Shown here: in pieces, positions 1-12,900 of the stretch
How positions within the stretch are numbered: the first letter of the stretch is position 1
Layout: each line of letters opens with the position of its first letter
From: Diphasiastrum complanatum
Lineage: Eukaryota; Streptophyta; Lycopodiopsida; Lycopodiales; Lycopodiaceae
Length of the DNA: 64,000 bases
Direction of reading: 5' to 3'
NCBI GenBank assembly: GCA_029204225.1
Contig: CM055093.1
Coordinates: forward strand, 25,091,912-25,155,911
The notes under the pieces: model-generated
What the model saw: the letters and a program-made list of their open reading frames with translations, nothing else
Told to the model about the DNA's origin: nothing
Database searches by the model: none
Made by a program: the position numbers and the translations under genes

Positions 1-1865
1 CTCATACTCCATCTGACACTACTCGGAGTCCAAGCCACAAATGTTTCATCCTCACTGCATCACCAAACATCATATGCCTTCATCTCGCTACACATTCCCT
101 TGTGATACTGGGTATGATGAGCAATGTAAACATCTCCACCGTCTTGTCATCCAATCCCGTGTTTACTCATCTCACCTTCATGATGTTACTAGACAATACC
201 ATTCACTTCTCCACCATAAGAAACAAGGTTCTACAGAAACTGAGAACAAGAAATTACTGGCCTTATTAATCAGCTCCTCTGGTTCCTTTTGGATTGAGTT
301 CCTCCCGAGAGCCCCCCTCCTCTTCTGACTGATCTTTACACATGGGCCCACTATGCTTCCACTCTCTATACTATTCCCACGATCCCCATCTCCATTGTGA
401 CCTGGCCTACAAAATTCTCCATGTTCACTCTGCAGATGGTCTGTGATGCCATTGACATTAGGAATTGCAATCAGGCCTGTGACATCGAGATCGAAAGCCA
501 AACCTTTCACTCATGCCAAGGATATCCAGCTTTCAACTCTGTTTCTAAAGATCTTCTCATCCGAGTATGTGATCTTTATTTTTCACATGAGATCATTTTG
601 GCCCTTGTGACATAATATTAGCACATGTCTCAGATCAAGTCACCAGTACTATTGGGGTCAAAAAGGGATGCTCACTTTTGCTGACACTTTCTCGTATCTA
701 CATTGATGAGCATCAGAGAATAATTGAACAGTCTAGGGGGCAGTACTGGTGTATCCGACTCAGGAGGGTTTACAAAGACATCTCAATGTGGCTACCTTTT
801 TGTTGCTAGTCCATGAGCCTAGAGGAGAATATTAACAAGACCAAAATTATGGCCTTTAACACTTCGTGCTCTTTCATGCAGAGACAAATGCTTACACAAG
901 ACGGCCAACCTTTGGAGGTGGTCTCATCATACACTTACCCAAGAGTTCTCTGCTGATGTTCCTACCTTCGGCATGAGAGTAGCTTTCAGGGGTCGGCCAG
1001 TGAAGGGAGGGTCACTTTGCACCAGTTTAAATGGAGAGACCATGCTGCAGGCAACATTTAAGAAATTTTGATAGTAAATGCCTTTTCTTCAACACCCTAG
1101 TCACACCCACAGCATTATATGCAATGTGCATCTGAGATTAAGTGCACAAGTTCATATCCTCTGATTGGGCCAGCCTCTCACAACTTCAAACCTCCATGCT
1201 CTCATGTATGATTTGTGCGGAAACGCCGGTTCCTCATGGTATAGTCAGGCCTCTAGGCTTCTCTCTAAGTTGAATATCTCTGTCTTTCTCCTCCCTAAGG
1301 ATAGGCATGATTATATCAGATGCTTTATATATATGAACTATGATTTCTGACAAGATCTGGCTCCCTCAAAGTCAACTCAAATTCTGCAGGACATTTTTTG
1401 GAGTTGGATACCATTGGCACTCCAGTCAGACCCTCATATTTAGCCGCACGGATATTACACAACTTGCTCACCTTCTTGGGCCAGCTAAAGAGTATGTTCT
1501 CATCAGGTACATATCGAATCAGGTCGTTTTCACGGTATCCAGAAGACAAGATTATGAATTGTACTTTGTGGGAGTTCCTTTCAGTGCCATACTACAAGAT
1601 TTGGGGCAGATATTATTGTCTATTCTGTGAGCATCCATTATCACTTCGCTCCCTTGCCTCTTATGTTGATGAAAGAAATGTTGCCTTGATGGACAGGAAG
1701 ATGTTTACATTGAGAAAATATCACTCAGATTTTGCATCTTTTGGGGGACTTGATATGTTGCAACCAACCATCACAGCCTACTTCTCGCATTGTCACACCC
1801 ATGATGATGCTTTTGAGGATAACTCTAAAGATGAGGCAAGCATCCCTTCCAACCACCGATCCTAG
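1..1865 (+). mobile_element. Decayed LINE (non-LTR retrotransposon), RT to C-terminal part
   Basis: Conceptual reading across frameshifts gives LINE reverse-transcriptase signatures. GVKKGC followed by IYIDEH lies at about 654-728 (family: GVKQGC...IYIDEL). NINKTKIMAFNT, then DGQPLEVVSSYTY, lies at about 829-945, the usual block after the catalytic YADD. The YADD itself is not readable here. A cysteine-poor relic of the C-terminal zinc finger (PYYKIWGRYYCLF) lies near 1585-1625. A second copy of the same family sits on the minus strand at 5.5-7.1 kb and shares the DGQPLEVVSSYT block. This copy is antisense to the dehydratase gene and lies 3' of its last visible exon, so probably in an intron. 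No poly(A) tail or target duplication was found; the left end runs off the window. Confidence 0.75.
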
Positions 1866-2390
1866 CTGCAACGTAGATTGAATAGTCCCTCATATTCATC
1901 AGGTGCCTACATGATAAACAGGGCTGGGTTTTACGATTCAACGGTTCGTCAAAAATAGTAGGTTTAAGGTTACAACTTGGTGATGATTGATCATTGATAT
2001 TAGGCTTTATCTATTAAGCAGGATTCATAAGTTGCCAGTAGCCACATCATACATGACATATAATCAGGTCAGATCTCTTCACTGTCGATTCATGAATCAT
2101 AGTCACTAAGCTTGCCATTCTTATTTATGAGAGACTCGAATGCTTTTGAAAGTTTATTGCACATCCCAGCTCCGAAGGTTGGTTTGTTGCAAGTGTGTGG
2201 CATGTGTGAGCGCACCGTTGAAGTCCCTTCATGGTAGCTTGATGTGTGAAGCTTATGTAGCTTCTTGAAGATCAACGCTACTTGTTCTCGTGCTATCTAG
2301 GATTAAGATATACAAGAGAAATCTTTGTGGCCTGCTTTGATCCAACATTTCCATTATTATAGTTGATTCTCAAGCGGAAAAAATACTCAC
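1866..2390. other. Unassigned, probable intron of the PAS2-like gene
   Basis: I looked on the minus strand for the next expected exon (motif YPxGxxxE of the dehydratase family) and found no trace. No other feature was recognised. The sequence is consistent with intron DNA between exon 6 and an exon beyond the window. Confidence 0.4.
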
Positions 2391-2461
2391 CTCAGCCATA
2401 GCAAAAATGCAGGTGTCCAGCCAAAAGTTTCTTTCAGAGCAAAGAAAAAGTAGCGAATAAC
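2391..2461 (-). CDS. PAS2: PAS2-like exon 6
   Basis: 71 nt encoding VIRYFFFALKETFGWTPAFL then LWL plus two bases of an Arg codon, matching the IIRYSFFGFKEALGFAPS...LWLR region of PAS2. The acceptor is tttgcag, the donor GTGAG. The intact donor shows that the message continues into exons left of the window. Confidence 0.93.
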
Positions 2462-5400
2462 CTGCAAATACAATATGGAGGAAACCATGAGGAATCTTGA
2501 TATGAAATGATCTAAGGAGTTTAAGATGTCTCGAGATTAGCAACTCTCTAAGCTTGAAGCTGGATGCAAGTTTGCAACGACCTTATGACAACCCCTAGGG
2601 CTTAAAACAGTCTAGCTGTATCCTTCACGTTAACAACTTTGCTCTATGAACATGGAAATAGAAAGAGCTCCAACAGCTATAAAACAAATATGGCAGCCTA
2701 TCAAACTAAGTTGTATCATTGTTTGATGTGATTCATTGTCAGACAGTAAAATTACTGTAAAGAAACAAAGCCAAAGCTGTGCTGCCACTAAGTCCTCAAT
2801 AAACCTTTCCAGCTAAGTCATATCATTGTATAATGTGATCCGCTCAATTGGTTATCTTGGCATCCAAAGTTTCTTTGGTCCCAAGTTCGAGCCTCCCCTT
2901 GGAAACCAAGAAGCATTGTATAATGTGCTCCATTGTGAGACAGCAAAACCATTATGAAGACAAAGCAAAACTGTGCTGCCATTAAGTCCTCAATAATCCC
3001 CCAACGTTCTTTATTATATTGATTGATTGTAAAACCAAATTTTATACCTCCGTGATAGACCAGCTGAGAACAAGTTGTGTAACAAGCCAGTGTTGCCTTA
3101 TCTGAAGCACAAAGAAAGGGTATGAGCATTGAGACATCTAAACAACAAAGCAGGCAAAAACCGGGCAACATTCACAAGTAGCAGTTGTGAGTGCTGTAAC
3201 TCTTCATCATGTGTCAAAAGAAACCAAAATGATTTATACTTACTTCTGGAAAGCTCCACAGGATACCCCATGTGATATAAATTCGGGATCCAATTTGAGG
3301 AAGCGTTGCAATAATTGGTGATCGAACGATACCTGTGTCCATTTTCGGAAAGAAAAAAGAAGACATGTATAGACGTGCAATGTCTTATGAAACTTTTTTT
3401 ATTAACAGTAATCCTGACTAGAAAGCAGTCCCCAATAGTAGATTCTTGCTGAAGAGTACAAGAGTTGCCAAAATTGCAGTGATGATGAATATCAACTAAG
3501 TAAACAACCAGAAGTACTGCTGTTTTTCTAGACTAAACCTGGGAAGCTGGACTAAACATTGGTAAAAATAAACCTCCCACAAGCACGCATGCATTGACAT
3601 CCCAATACATCATATACATAATCTGTCCAGGCACATTACAGATAATCTCTGCTTTTATCTGTGATAAGAAACCATGAAATGAGGATACGATTTGTAAACA
3701 GTGCTTCTCACCTGCTAGGCCGTTAAAGATCTTCAATCGTAAAATGTTGAAAACGCATCACAAGAAAGAACAAGAGGACTGGTTAGTTTTCCCAGAAAAA
3801 AGATAACACAATTGACAAGATCAATGTTCTTCCGGGTCAAATTTTCTGAACGAGAGTTCATCAATAGGTCATCAAAACAAAAAGTTTAGAATCAATCATC
3901 CTGAACATAAAATTGTCTATTTAACAAACAAAACAGCAAATCAAACTACACTAGCAGAAACGCAAATTAAGTCAAGAAGAAAGTGCACATTCAGAAGACG
4001 TTTCAAAAATAATAAGCAAAAACTGGAATTGTAACCTGGGGTTAGTTACCGGATAGCTGGATTGGACAAGTTGGAACAGTTACACAACATGTACACAGGA
4101 CACATAGCTATATACGTAATACTAGAGACAATAGGTGAATCATGCGAATCAGTTAGGGCCTGAATCCTCATCTTTAAGAGGGACTACTGAGTCTTGGAGC
4201 TTGACGGGCCTGAGTTTACCACCTTTGCATCGTCAAGAATTGAAAATTTTTCAGCTGGCAACTTTCAAAAGATGGCTTAACAGCCAAGTGCTTGAGCATG
4301 TTGTATATTGTCCCTTGAAGCACCCTTGTCTTCAATTGATCAAAGCTCTAATGATCGTTTGGACTAGACGAGGTAACTCCTCTATCTACACTGGCATGGG
4401 ACACCATAGTTATCACAAAGTGGATCGATCAATGATGCTAGTGTTGTCACCAATGCTGGAAAAGGGGGGAGAGAGGGGGGGGAGGGGGGAGGGGGAAGGG
4501 GGGTTTGATCATGAGCTTATAGTCTATGACTGGGTGGTAAGTCATATGTCCAGCGTCTTCTTGGTTCTAGTTGACTTTGATATGGTAAAGCAAGTTAACA
4601 ATTGGCAAGCATCGTAGTTGACCCAAAGCCATACATCCAAAAGTGACGAATCCCATGCTTGTGTGGAGAACACTGGAGATTAAGCCAAGAACAGGGTCAA
4701 ACAGGATTCTCAGTATACTAAAGGCATGGTTGTTATAACTACTTTTCTACTTTTCAGGCTCAAATTTCTAAGACTTTAATCTTGAATATAGAGCTTGACA
4801 GGTTTTGATTTGCATGCTAGAACAAGTTGCTTGTGGTGGTAATTTGTAAATTTTTATGGTTGTCAAATTTCTAAGACTTGAATGATTGATCTTGAATATA
4901 GAGCTTCAATTAACAGGTTTTGATTTGCGTGCTAGATAGAGTTGCTCATGATGGTAAATTTTTATGGTTGTAATAGCTATGATCAAAATGGTGTCGGATA
5001 ACGGAGCGACAATCTGAGTCTTTGATTGGCATCACTAATCCTATTAGCAATGCACCTATCTTGTGCTTGAGAGAAAGAAAGAAAGCTTTACTAAGGTCTT
5101 AAAAGGCATATAGGATGAAGAAGTATATCTCAAGTGTGTAGTAAAAAGGGAGCATATGAAACATCTCTGAAAAATAGAAAAAAGTAACTCTACTCTATAA
5201 AGAGAATAACATCAACGAAAAGTACATGATGATGCATAGAATAGATGTTGTTGATGAAGTAAAAGTACTCTCAGCTGAGATGACCAAGAAAGGAAACAGA
5301 AGCCAACAAAGAAGGGCCTAACGATGAATATGTCTCTGCCTCAGATTAGTATAGGATTTCAAAATGTGTGTACCCATGGTACGTCTAGAGGCTCTAGTTG

Positions 5401-8400
5401 TTAGAGGAAGTTGTCTTTGATCTCTGTGATTATCTTAAGTAAGAATATCGACATCCTCATCATTTGACTTTGAATCTATCTGAGATCTTCTCCTAGAGAA
5501 GAAGTCTGTAATCTGAAATTGTGTCCAGATCATCAAAAGAATGATGGCATAGATCTCTCCAAAGGACATCTCATGTAACATAAGGGCAACACATCTGGGA
5601 TCCTCCTAAGCAATGAGAAAGTGTAAAGTGTGTGAGTCTTTGAAAAGGTAATGACATCTCCCACCAATCTCACAGTAAACCGGACATCTGAAAATGAAAT
5701 GCCCCTCAGACTCAACCTCTCCCAAAGAGCATATATGGCAACATCCTATCCACCCATGAGATACCATGGAAGAGTCCTGTCTTAATAGCAAGCTGGTCTG
5801 AAGAAGCACGAATCTGCCCCAAAGTAAACCTCAGATAGTGTGATAGTCCGAAATGTGGCAGGACTAGGAAACCTGATCTATACAACTCTGAAAAATGTGT
5901 CCCATAGAAGTCAGGACTTTACGCACAACTGCCTTTGCTAAGTATGTTGAATATAGGCACGATAACTGGACCGTTTGATGGAATCATGAGTCCTTGTTGA
6001 GAGAATTGAGATAAGAATGCTGAACCTGTCCAAAAGGCGGGCTGCCTAAGAGAACCGTGAGAATTGGAAACCCTGGGCTATGAAGCTACAATACAGAGGT
6101 GACTACCCAAACAAGAGTAGTAAAAGCACTTTGGATATCTACAATAAGTCGGAAGATGACCAATAAAGGAGGAACTACAACTTCAACAAAAATTATGTGA
6201 TGTGGAATTGAAAGATTGGCCTGAATCATCCAAGATAACATAGTGCCCGAAGCCTCAATTTACTAGCCGAATCTAAGTCTCCCTAGTTGCATACGATGTT
6301 GGAGTGACAACAGTATCAATTAGACAACACTTATTGGCCGCATCACGAAGATATCTCCTGTAAGACAATCTCTCCAACTAGACCAGGGAAGCATGGCCCT
6401 TCCCAAGTCAAACTGAAACTGCATGCCTCATACTGAAGACAGGACCACCAAACAACACAACCAAATAGGGTATAGGATGAGACTACCTCCAAAGGCTGAC
6501 CGTCAAAAATAAGCTCCTAACTTTGCATGAATACTCTGGAAGTGTTGAAGACCATAGCTTAGGTCTTCAAAATGTTCATCGTCAATACCCATCTAGTGCA
6601 AAAAGTGTACAGACTATCCAAGTATCTATGAAACCCATCTCTAGTCAGTGAGATTGGAACATCATCTGCATATAATAATTTGGCAATCAACATATCTTCT
6701 AGACTATAGCCCACCAAACCACCATCCGCCAATAATCAATCTCCTCCAACTTATCAATATACAAACCATGCGTTCCATTGCATTTCTGTTCTAGAACGAG
6801 CATTCCAAACAATTTTTTTTTTTTTCTTTTTGGAAAAATCACTATTTTGTTAGAGAATTCTTTCTTAGTATGGTAAAGATGCTCAAGAACATTATAATCA
6901 AAAGATCCTATAGCAACAGGCTGGGAGAACTTCCAAGAAATTGCCAATTAGGGTTATTGGGCCCCAAGAGGGTTTGTTGTCCCATACGGCTAAGATAAGT
7001 AGCTTCTAGCTTAGGAGTGTGGAATAAACCCAGTGGAGATGGTCTCCAAATTTAGATGTATCCACCAAAGTGATTGATTCTACAACTTTGTCTTTCAATA
7101 ACCATTTCATCCTTAATTTATTATTGATTTGATAAAAGATAAAACCAGCTTCACGTCATTAAAATTGCTCTCTTCTTAGATTTTCTTAGCTAAATTGGTA
7201 TGCATGTATTAAGCCATGAGCTAGTTCCCCACTCACATTACTATCTTGAATTTTCACTAAAAGTTTCCCAGTCATTCACAATTCATCTCGATTATTAATT
7301 GCCAAATTCATCTTCAAAAAAGAACGTGCACAAATCAAATTGACTATGATGTTCACATATTTAAGTTTGAATGAAAGCTATTATTATGTTGATGGCAAGA
7401 ACAACCTATGAAAAAGAGAACATCATTGTTGATTAATCCTCATCTTGTCATCATACTGAGAGTAAGATGACAAATATAGTGCATACTTACAAAAAACATC
7501 ATACTACAAAGGACCTACAATACAAGATGAAGAAACTAGTGAATGAGTAGGAGAAACTAGTGATGTAAAAGCACAACCTTGCCACTCCCCTAGCAAAAAG
7601 GAGAGTCTGGATCTAGAGAACAAGGAAATTGCCTTGATCTAATCTCCAAAGTAGACAAGATGATCTACACATGCAAAAGCTCCCAAGAAAAATTTGGGAC
7701 TACATGGAAGAAAATTCTTGTCCTCCGTTTCGAGCAACTCTTTTTAAAACTAGAATCATGTGCTAGAAAACAAATTTATAAACCAAAAATTAAAAATCTC
7801 AATAGCGGTAGAAATAAGACAAACCAACTAGTCACCCTTACACTTGGCACCTAACAACACTTGTTTGCCACCAACTCTAGCTAGGACAACCTCCTGGTGA
7901 GTTAATCGAAAGAGAGAAGTGACCAAGCCCTCCTCCTAGAGCACACCTAATAAGCATGAAGGATTGTAAGTCTCCCTAACAACTAGTCACCTTTACATTT
8001 GGCACCTAACAACACTTGTTTGCCACCAACTTTAACTAGGACAACCTCCTGGTGAGTTAATCGAAAGAGTGACCAAGCCCTCCTCCTAGAGCACACCTAA
8101 TAAGCATGAAGGATTGTAAGTCTCCCTCCTCCACGTTCTCCTACCTCCTCCACGTCCTCTTACATATATAGAGAAATGGTAGCAGAATGTGAGGGAGTCA
8201 TTATGGGAGGCCTAGGCCCTCCTAGGAAGTGGGCCCCCACATTGACCAAGCACAAACTATTTATAGGTAAAATTTCACCAAACCCTTGAAAATTCCATGC
8301 AAGAATCACAATAACTCCTTACTGCCTAAAATAAATCAATTGCCCTATATTATTTAATCTATGAAGCGTGCACATGCTTCCATTATGGATTACTCGATCT

Positions 8401-9215
8401 CTTTCTTTCTTTTCCTAATAAGACCTTAATAATAGTTTGACAAGTGGACCTGAAAAAATAAAAGCATTGTATATTTCACGTGTTTCACTCTAAACCATTC
8501 TATCTAAGTCCTTGCCATGCTCCTTCCAATGATTGTCCCTAATCACCCATTAAATACACGAACCTTCATCTACCCTGAGTTACCTGCCCTTTCAACTACG
8601 TGACACCTAGGGTGAGCCAGTAGCAACAAATATGAAGCCCTTACATTTAATGCTAATCATTTGACAAGCACAACAAAAACTAATAATGTCATCAAAATAG
8701 AGATACACAATATAAAATCATAAGACTCTTGATTAATTCTTTGAACATTCAAAATGGCATAACAATTGGATGAAATCAAGAGTGTAACATCAAGAAATTA
8801 CAAAAACAAGCCATGTAGACACATACGGGAAACAATTGTTTAGGAAGTTTAGGAAGTAGGCGACAAGAATTATACTTGCAAGAAAGAATGGATTTGAACA
8901 TAATCAAATGACAAACAACACTTAGTTATAACAACCCAACATGTGCTTGTAATGATATCCATGACCTAGGGTCAAACTAACACCACAAATTGCAAGAAAT
9001 TGAAGTTGACTTCTAGCATGAAGATTCCATTTGGAAAGTAAGTTCTTCTAAACAAGGAAATTCTCGCTTAAAAAACGGTTACCTCTAATAGGGCCGACGT
9101 TTGCCAAACTTGTAAAGGCTTCTCAACCGCAGCATAAACAGAAGTAAAGCCTGTTTTTTTTAATGCTGAAAGAGCTAGATAAAGGGTTTGAAGCCTGCAA
9201 ACAATCTTGCTTGTT

Positions 9216-9305
<90 letters not shown>

Positions 9306-9503
9306 ACCCATCAGTCGCCCGCGCCATCGGCTAGCACATGTCGGCCACGTACACACACACACATACATCGGCCACCGGTCAACGACCATTGGCACACTTC
9401 GGCCACATACATACACACACATACATCGGCCACCTGTCAACGACCATCGGCTTTCCTCCTAAACCATCGTTGCTCGCCCGTCAACGACGGGCACTCTTTA
9501 CTA

Positions 9504-9562
<59 letters not shown>

Positions 9563-9869
9563 AATCATTTTTGTGATAAAATGATAGTTTATGTAATTAT
9601 TGCATCTTTATAATACATTCTTGAGTTTTTCAAGTTTATCTTGAATTCAATCTAGCAATCACTTTTGATTCATTTTAAATCAAATGCTTTCAATGCATTC
9701 TATATCTTATTAAAGATCTAGCAAAAATTGATTGACCAAAGAAAACAATTAGTGAGCATACGTTGATCATTTATATACGCTTCAAAAACATTTTCCTTTT
9801 GACACATCCTTACTATATAGAAAAGCTATTAAAGCAATATCTTCATATCTTCACTCTGGTCGAAGCACA

Positions 9870-9926
<57 letters not shown>

Positions 9927-12900
9927 CCCCTTGTCCCCTCTCTCTGTTGCCCCCTCCTTGGGACACTTCTCTACCATAGCCCTATGACTATGCCCTATGG
10001 TACTTTAGTTGTGCTCCTCAACAAGCTACAATCTTGCAACACATCACACCCATAGTTGCATTCAAACGCGTTTGATTGCTGATTCAAACGCGTTTGAAAC
10101 GCCCAGGTTTGAAACGTGGACATTTGCAACTCAAATTTTTTGGGGCCCTAGCCCTCTCCAAATGGGGTCCTAGGGCCCATCTACCTAAAAAACTACCTAC
10201 CACGAGGCTGGGACATGCTTTCTTCAACTACTTTTATGTTATGTTTAAGGTTCCAACACTTAAATTAGCATTAGTTGCGTAAAATCTTGCAAAAAAATCA
10301 GAAAAAAATTTAGGCTTTTGTTTCAAACGTTTGAAACTTTCTTTCACACGTTTCAAACGCGTTTCCAACATGGACGTTTGATACATTTGAATCGTTTGAA
10401 TGCAACCTTGATCACACCACAATTATAAAGTTATTATAGGAGTTAGAATTGTTTGTTGTAGCCCCCAACCAACACTTTCTTCTTTATTGTTCACTTATTT
10501 ACTAGTTACAACTTTATTTCTTTCTTACAACCCTTTTCTAGTTTGCATCATTTCCTTCTTTTCCTTGCATCTCCCTTCTCATTGACACAAGTGGAGTCAA
10601 AATTCAAATATCAAATTGAAAAAAGATGTAACTACTATCCCACATTTGTAGCATTTCCTTTTATATCGGATATTTTGAGCAAGTTTAGGATATTTATACT
10701 ATCCCACATTTGTAGCATTTCCACATGCTCAAACCCTTTTCTTCATCCCTCAAGTAACCCACTAAAATCTCTTACAAGCTAGTGCTTAGAAGTTGTTTGC
10801 GCTTCATATGCATGCTATTATGTGAGCCATGGCGAATTCCAATTGTTGTAGCAAAAGTTACGAGCACAAATCACTTATATGACGTTACATAAGAACAACA
10901 AATACCATAAAAGATGAAGCAAATAGCAAGCCCCTACAACTCAGAGAACATCCACAGTAGGAAATAGTCGATCCACTACAAGGTATAGCAATGTGTCTCA
11001 TACAAAGAACTTAAGAGTAAACCAAAACACCATAAAGGAACCTTCCAAAATGCTACCAAATGCACATGTGAAGATGTTGCTAACAAATGTTGATGCCATA
11101 CTAGTGATCGAAAAAGTGCCTATGCAAAGAGTGCAACTGCAAAGTAGTCAATCTAAACTCACAACCAGCACATGAAATATTTGTTGAATGATGACCTGAC
11201 CTCGATAAGGCTATACAAATGGAATAGAAAATTCAAATGAAAGTACCGTGGACACAGACATAACCATTGCTTCTAAATCCTGATAAGTAAGTTGGTACAC
11301 ACAAGTATGTACCACACCAACCATATGGGCCAAGTAAAGGTGTTAGTATGTGGATATGATGGCCTAAGAAGGCCACAAGAAAAATGTTGTGTAAAGGTAG
11401 AAATGTTGCACATTGTGTGGACCAAAAGTAGGACTAAAGAAGAAGCCACCTCCTCATGGCCAAATAGGAGCCATTACAGTCTACAACACTATTGGATTGA
11501 AGCAACATTGTAATATTAGTGATGAACTATTAGAAACTTTGCTACTTTCTATAGACCATCTTGTCGTACGAGTGGAATCAATAACCTAGTTCCTCAACCA
11601 TAAAAGAAGGATTTCTGCCACTAAATATCAACAAAACTGCCAATACAAGCCATAAACACTTTGCTACCACATCCCAAGGAAAGGGTTACTAACATGTGCG
11701 ATAAGACCATTGCCATCTACCAATAGAGAAATCCATGGTAGCTGAATCAAACAACTAGCACAATTAGATCCCAAGCCATTCTAAAAGGCCGAGAGTACAA
11801 ATCAACGTAATAGTATCACCACACTTTCAATGTCACTTTGAGAAAACAAGGGTGCCAGAGACGAGTGCTCATACCAACACATTGATCACAAGCTTAAGAT
11901 GGATCCATCCCCTAACAAGAACTAGAGCAACCTCATCCCAAGCTAGCCATATCTACAAAAGATGGCATGTACCACTAAAAATAATTGGGTTTGTGCACGT
12001 ACATAGATTCCAAGTTTTTGAAAGGATTGTGATGGAATCCAACACTAAGAACTAGTGTAGAGAGTATACCAAGCTAGTCATATACACCATGCATGCCACA
12101 TTGCAACATGCAAAAATAAATCCATATGCACAAAGAAATCCCAAGCTACTTAATGAGACCATGCATAACAATTAGCATCAATGGTGGAAATGGTCACCAA
12201 AATATTGAAAAGTGTAGCAAGGCCAACCAAATGTGAAAACCTCAAAAAGAGCCTCTCAACATGATTCAGAAGAACCAACATCAAGTGAACTAGAACTGCT
12301 TTTCCTAGAAGTTTTGTACTGAATAAAAAGATGTAGAATGTTAGCATGTATAAGGACAAAAACAAAAGTACATTAACTCTCTCAAGACTACATCAATATG
12401 ATCTTTAAGTAGCTCATAACATATATACTAGACTTGTACTACATAGAAACTATCTTGCAACGAATCCGAATAAATGTTGTGAACAATTAAACTTTGTAAA
12501 TGCAGGTGCTAATATGCCTCATTGGTTGATATCCCCTCTCTGGGTTGAATATGAATTTGTTCTACATGACACTAGTCCCAATTTGAGTGACCCTCTATAC
12601 CTCATATAGGGTTCGATAATAGACCAAACATGATCCTATTAGGATCAATTGCTCAAGGGTCATAGGACAAGTGGAAATGGTGATTATTGACAAACGAACT
12701 AGGCACCCAGGATGAGCTCGAGTTGGATACTTCTCTCGAGACTTCATGAATATAATCTTCAAGTAGCTCATAGATACTAGACTTGTACTACATACAAACT
12801 ATCCTACAACCAATCCAAATACTCTAGAGACACTACGTCATTTTGTGAGTAATCTAACTGTGTACATACATGTGCTAGTGCCTCATTGGCTGCTATCAAC

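Noticed and set aside
2090-2275. Minus-strand frame as the next PAS2 exon
   Set aside because: No match to the expected YPxGxxxE region and no splice sites in the right phase.
2880-2900. B-box-like sequence as a true tRNA gene
   Set aside because: Only 72 bp with no cloverleaf or anticodon arm, and flanked by an 18-bp target duplication; it is a SINE.
4135-4617. 160-codon plus-strand frame as a gene
   Set aside because: It lies inside a PAS2 intron on the other strand, contains a G-run tract, and resembles no protein family.
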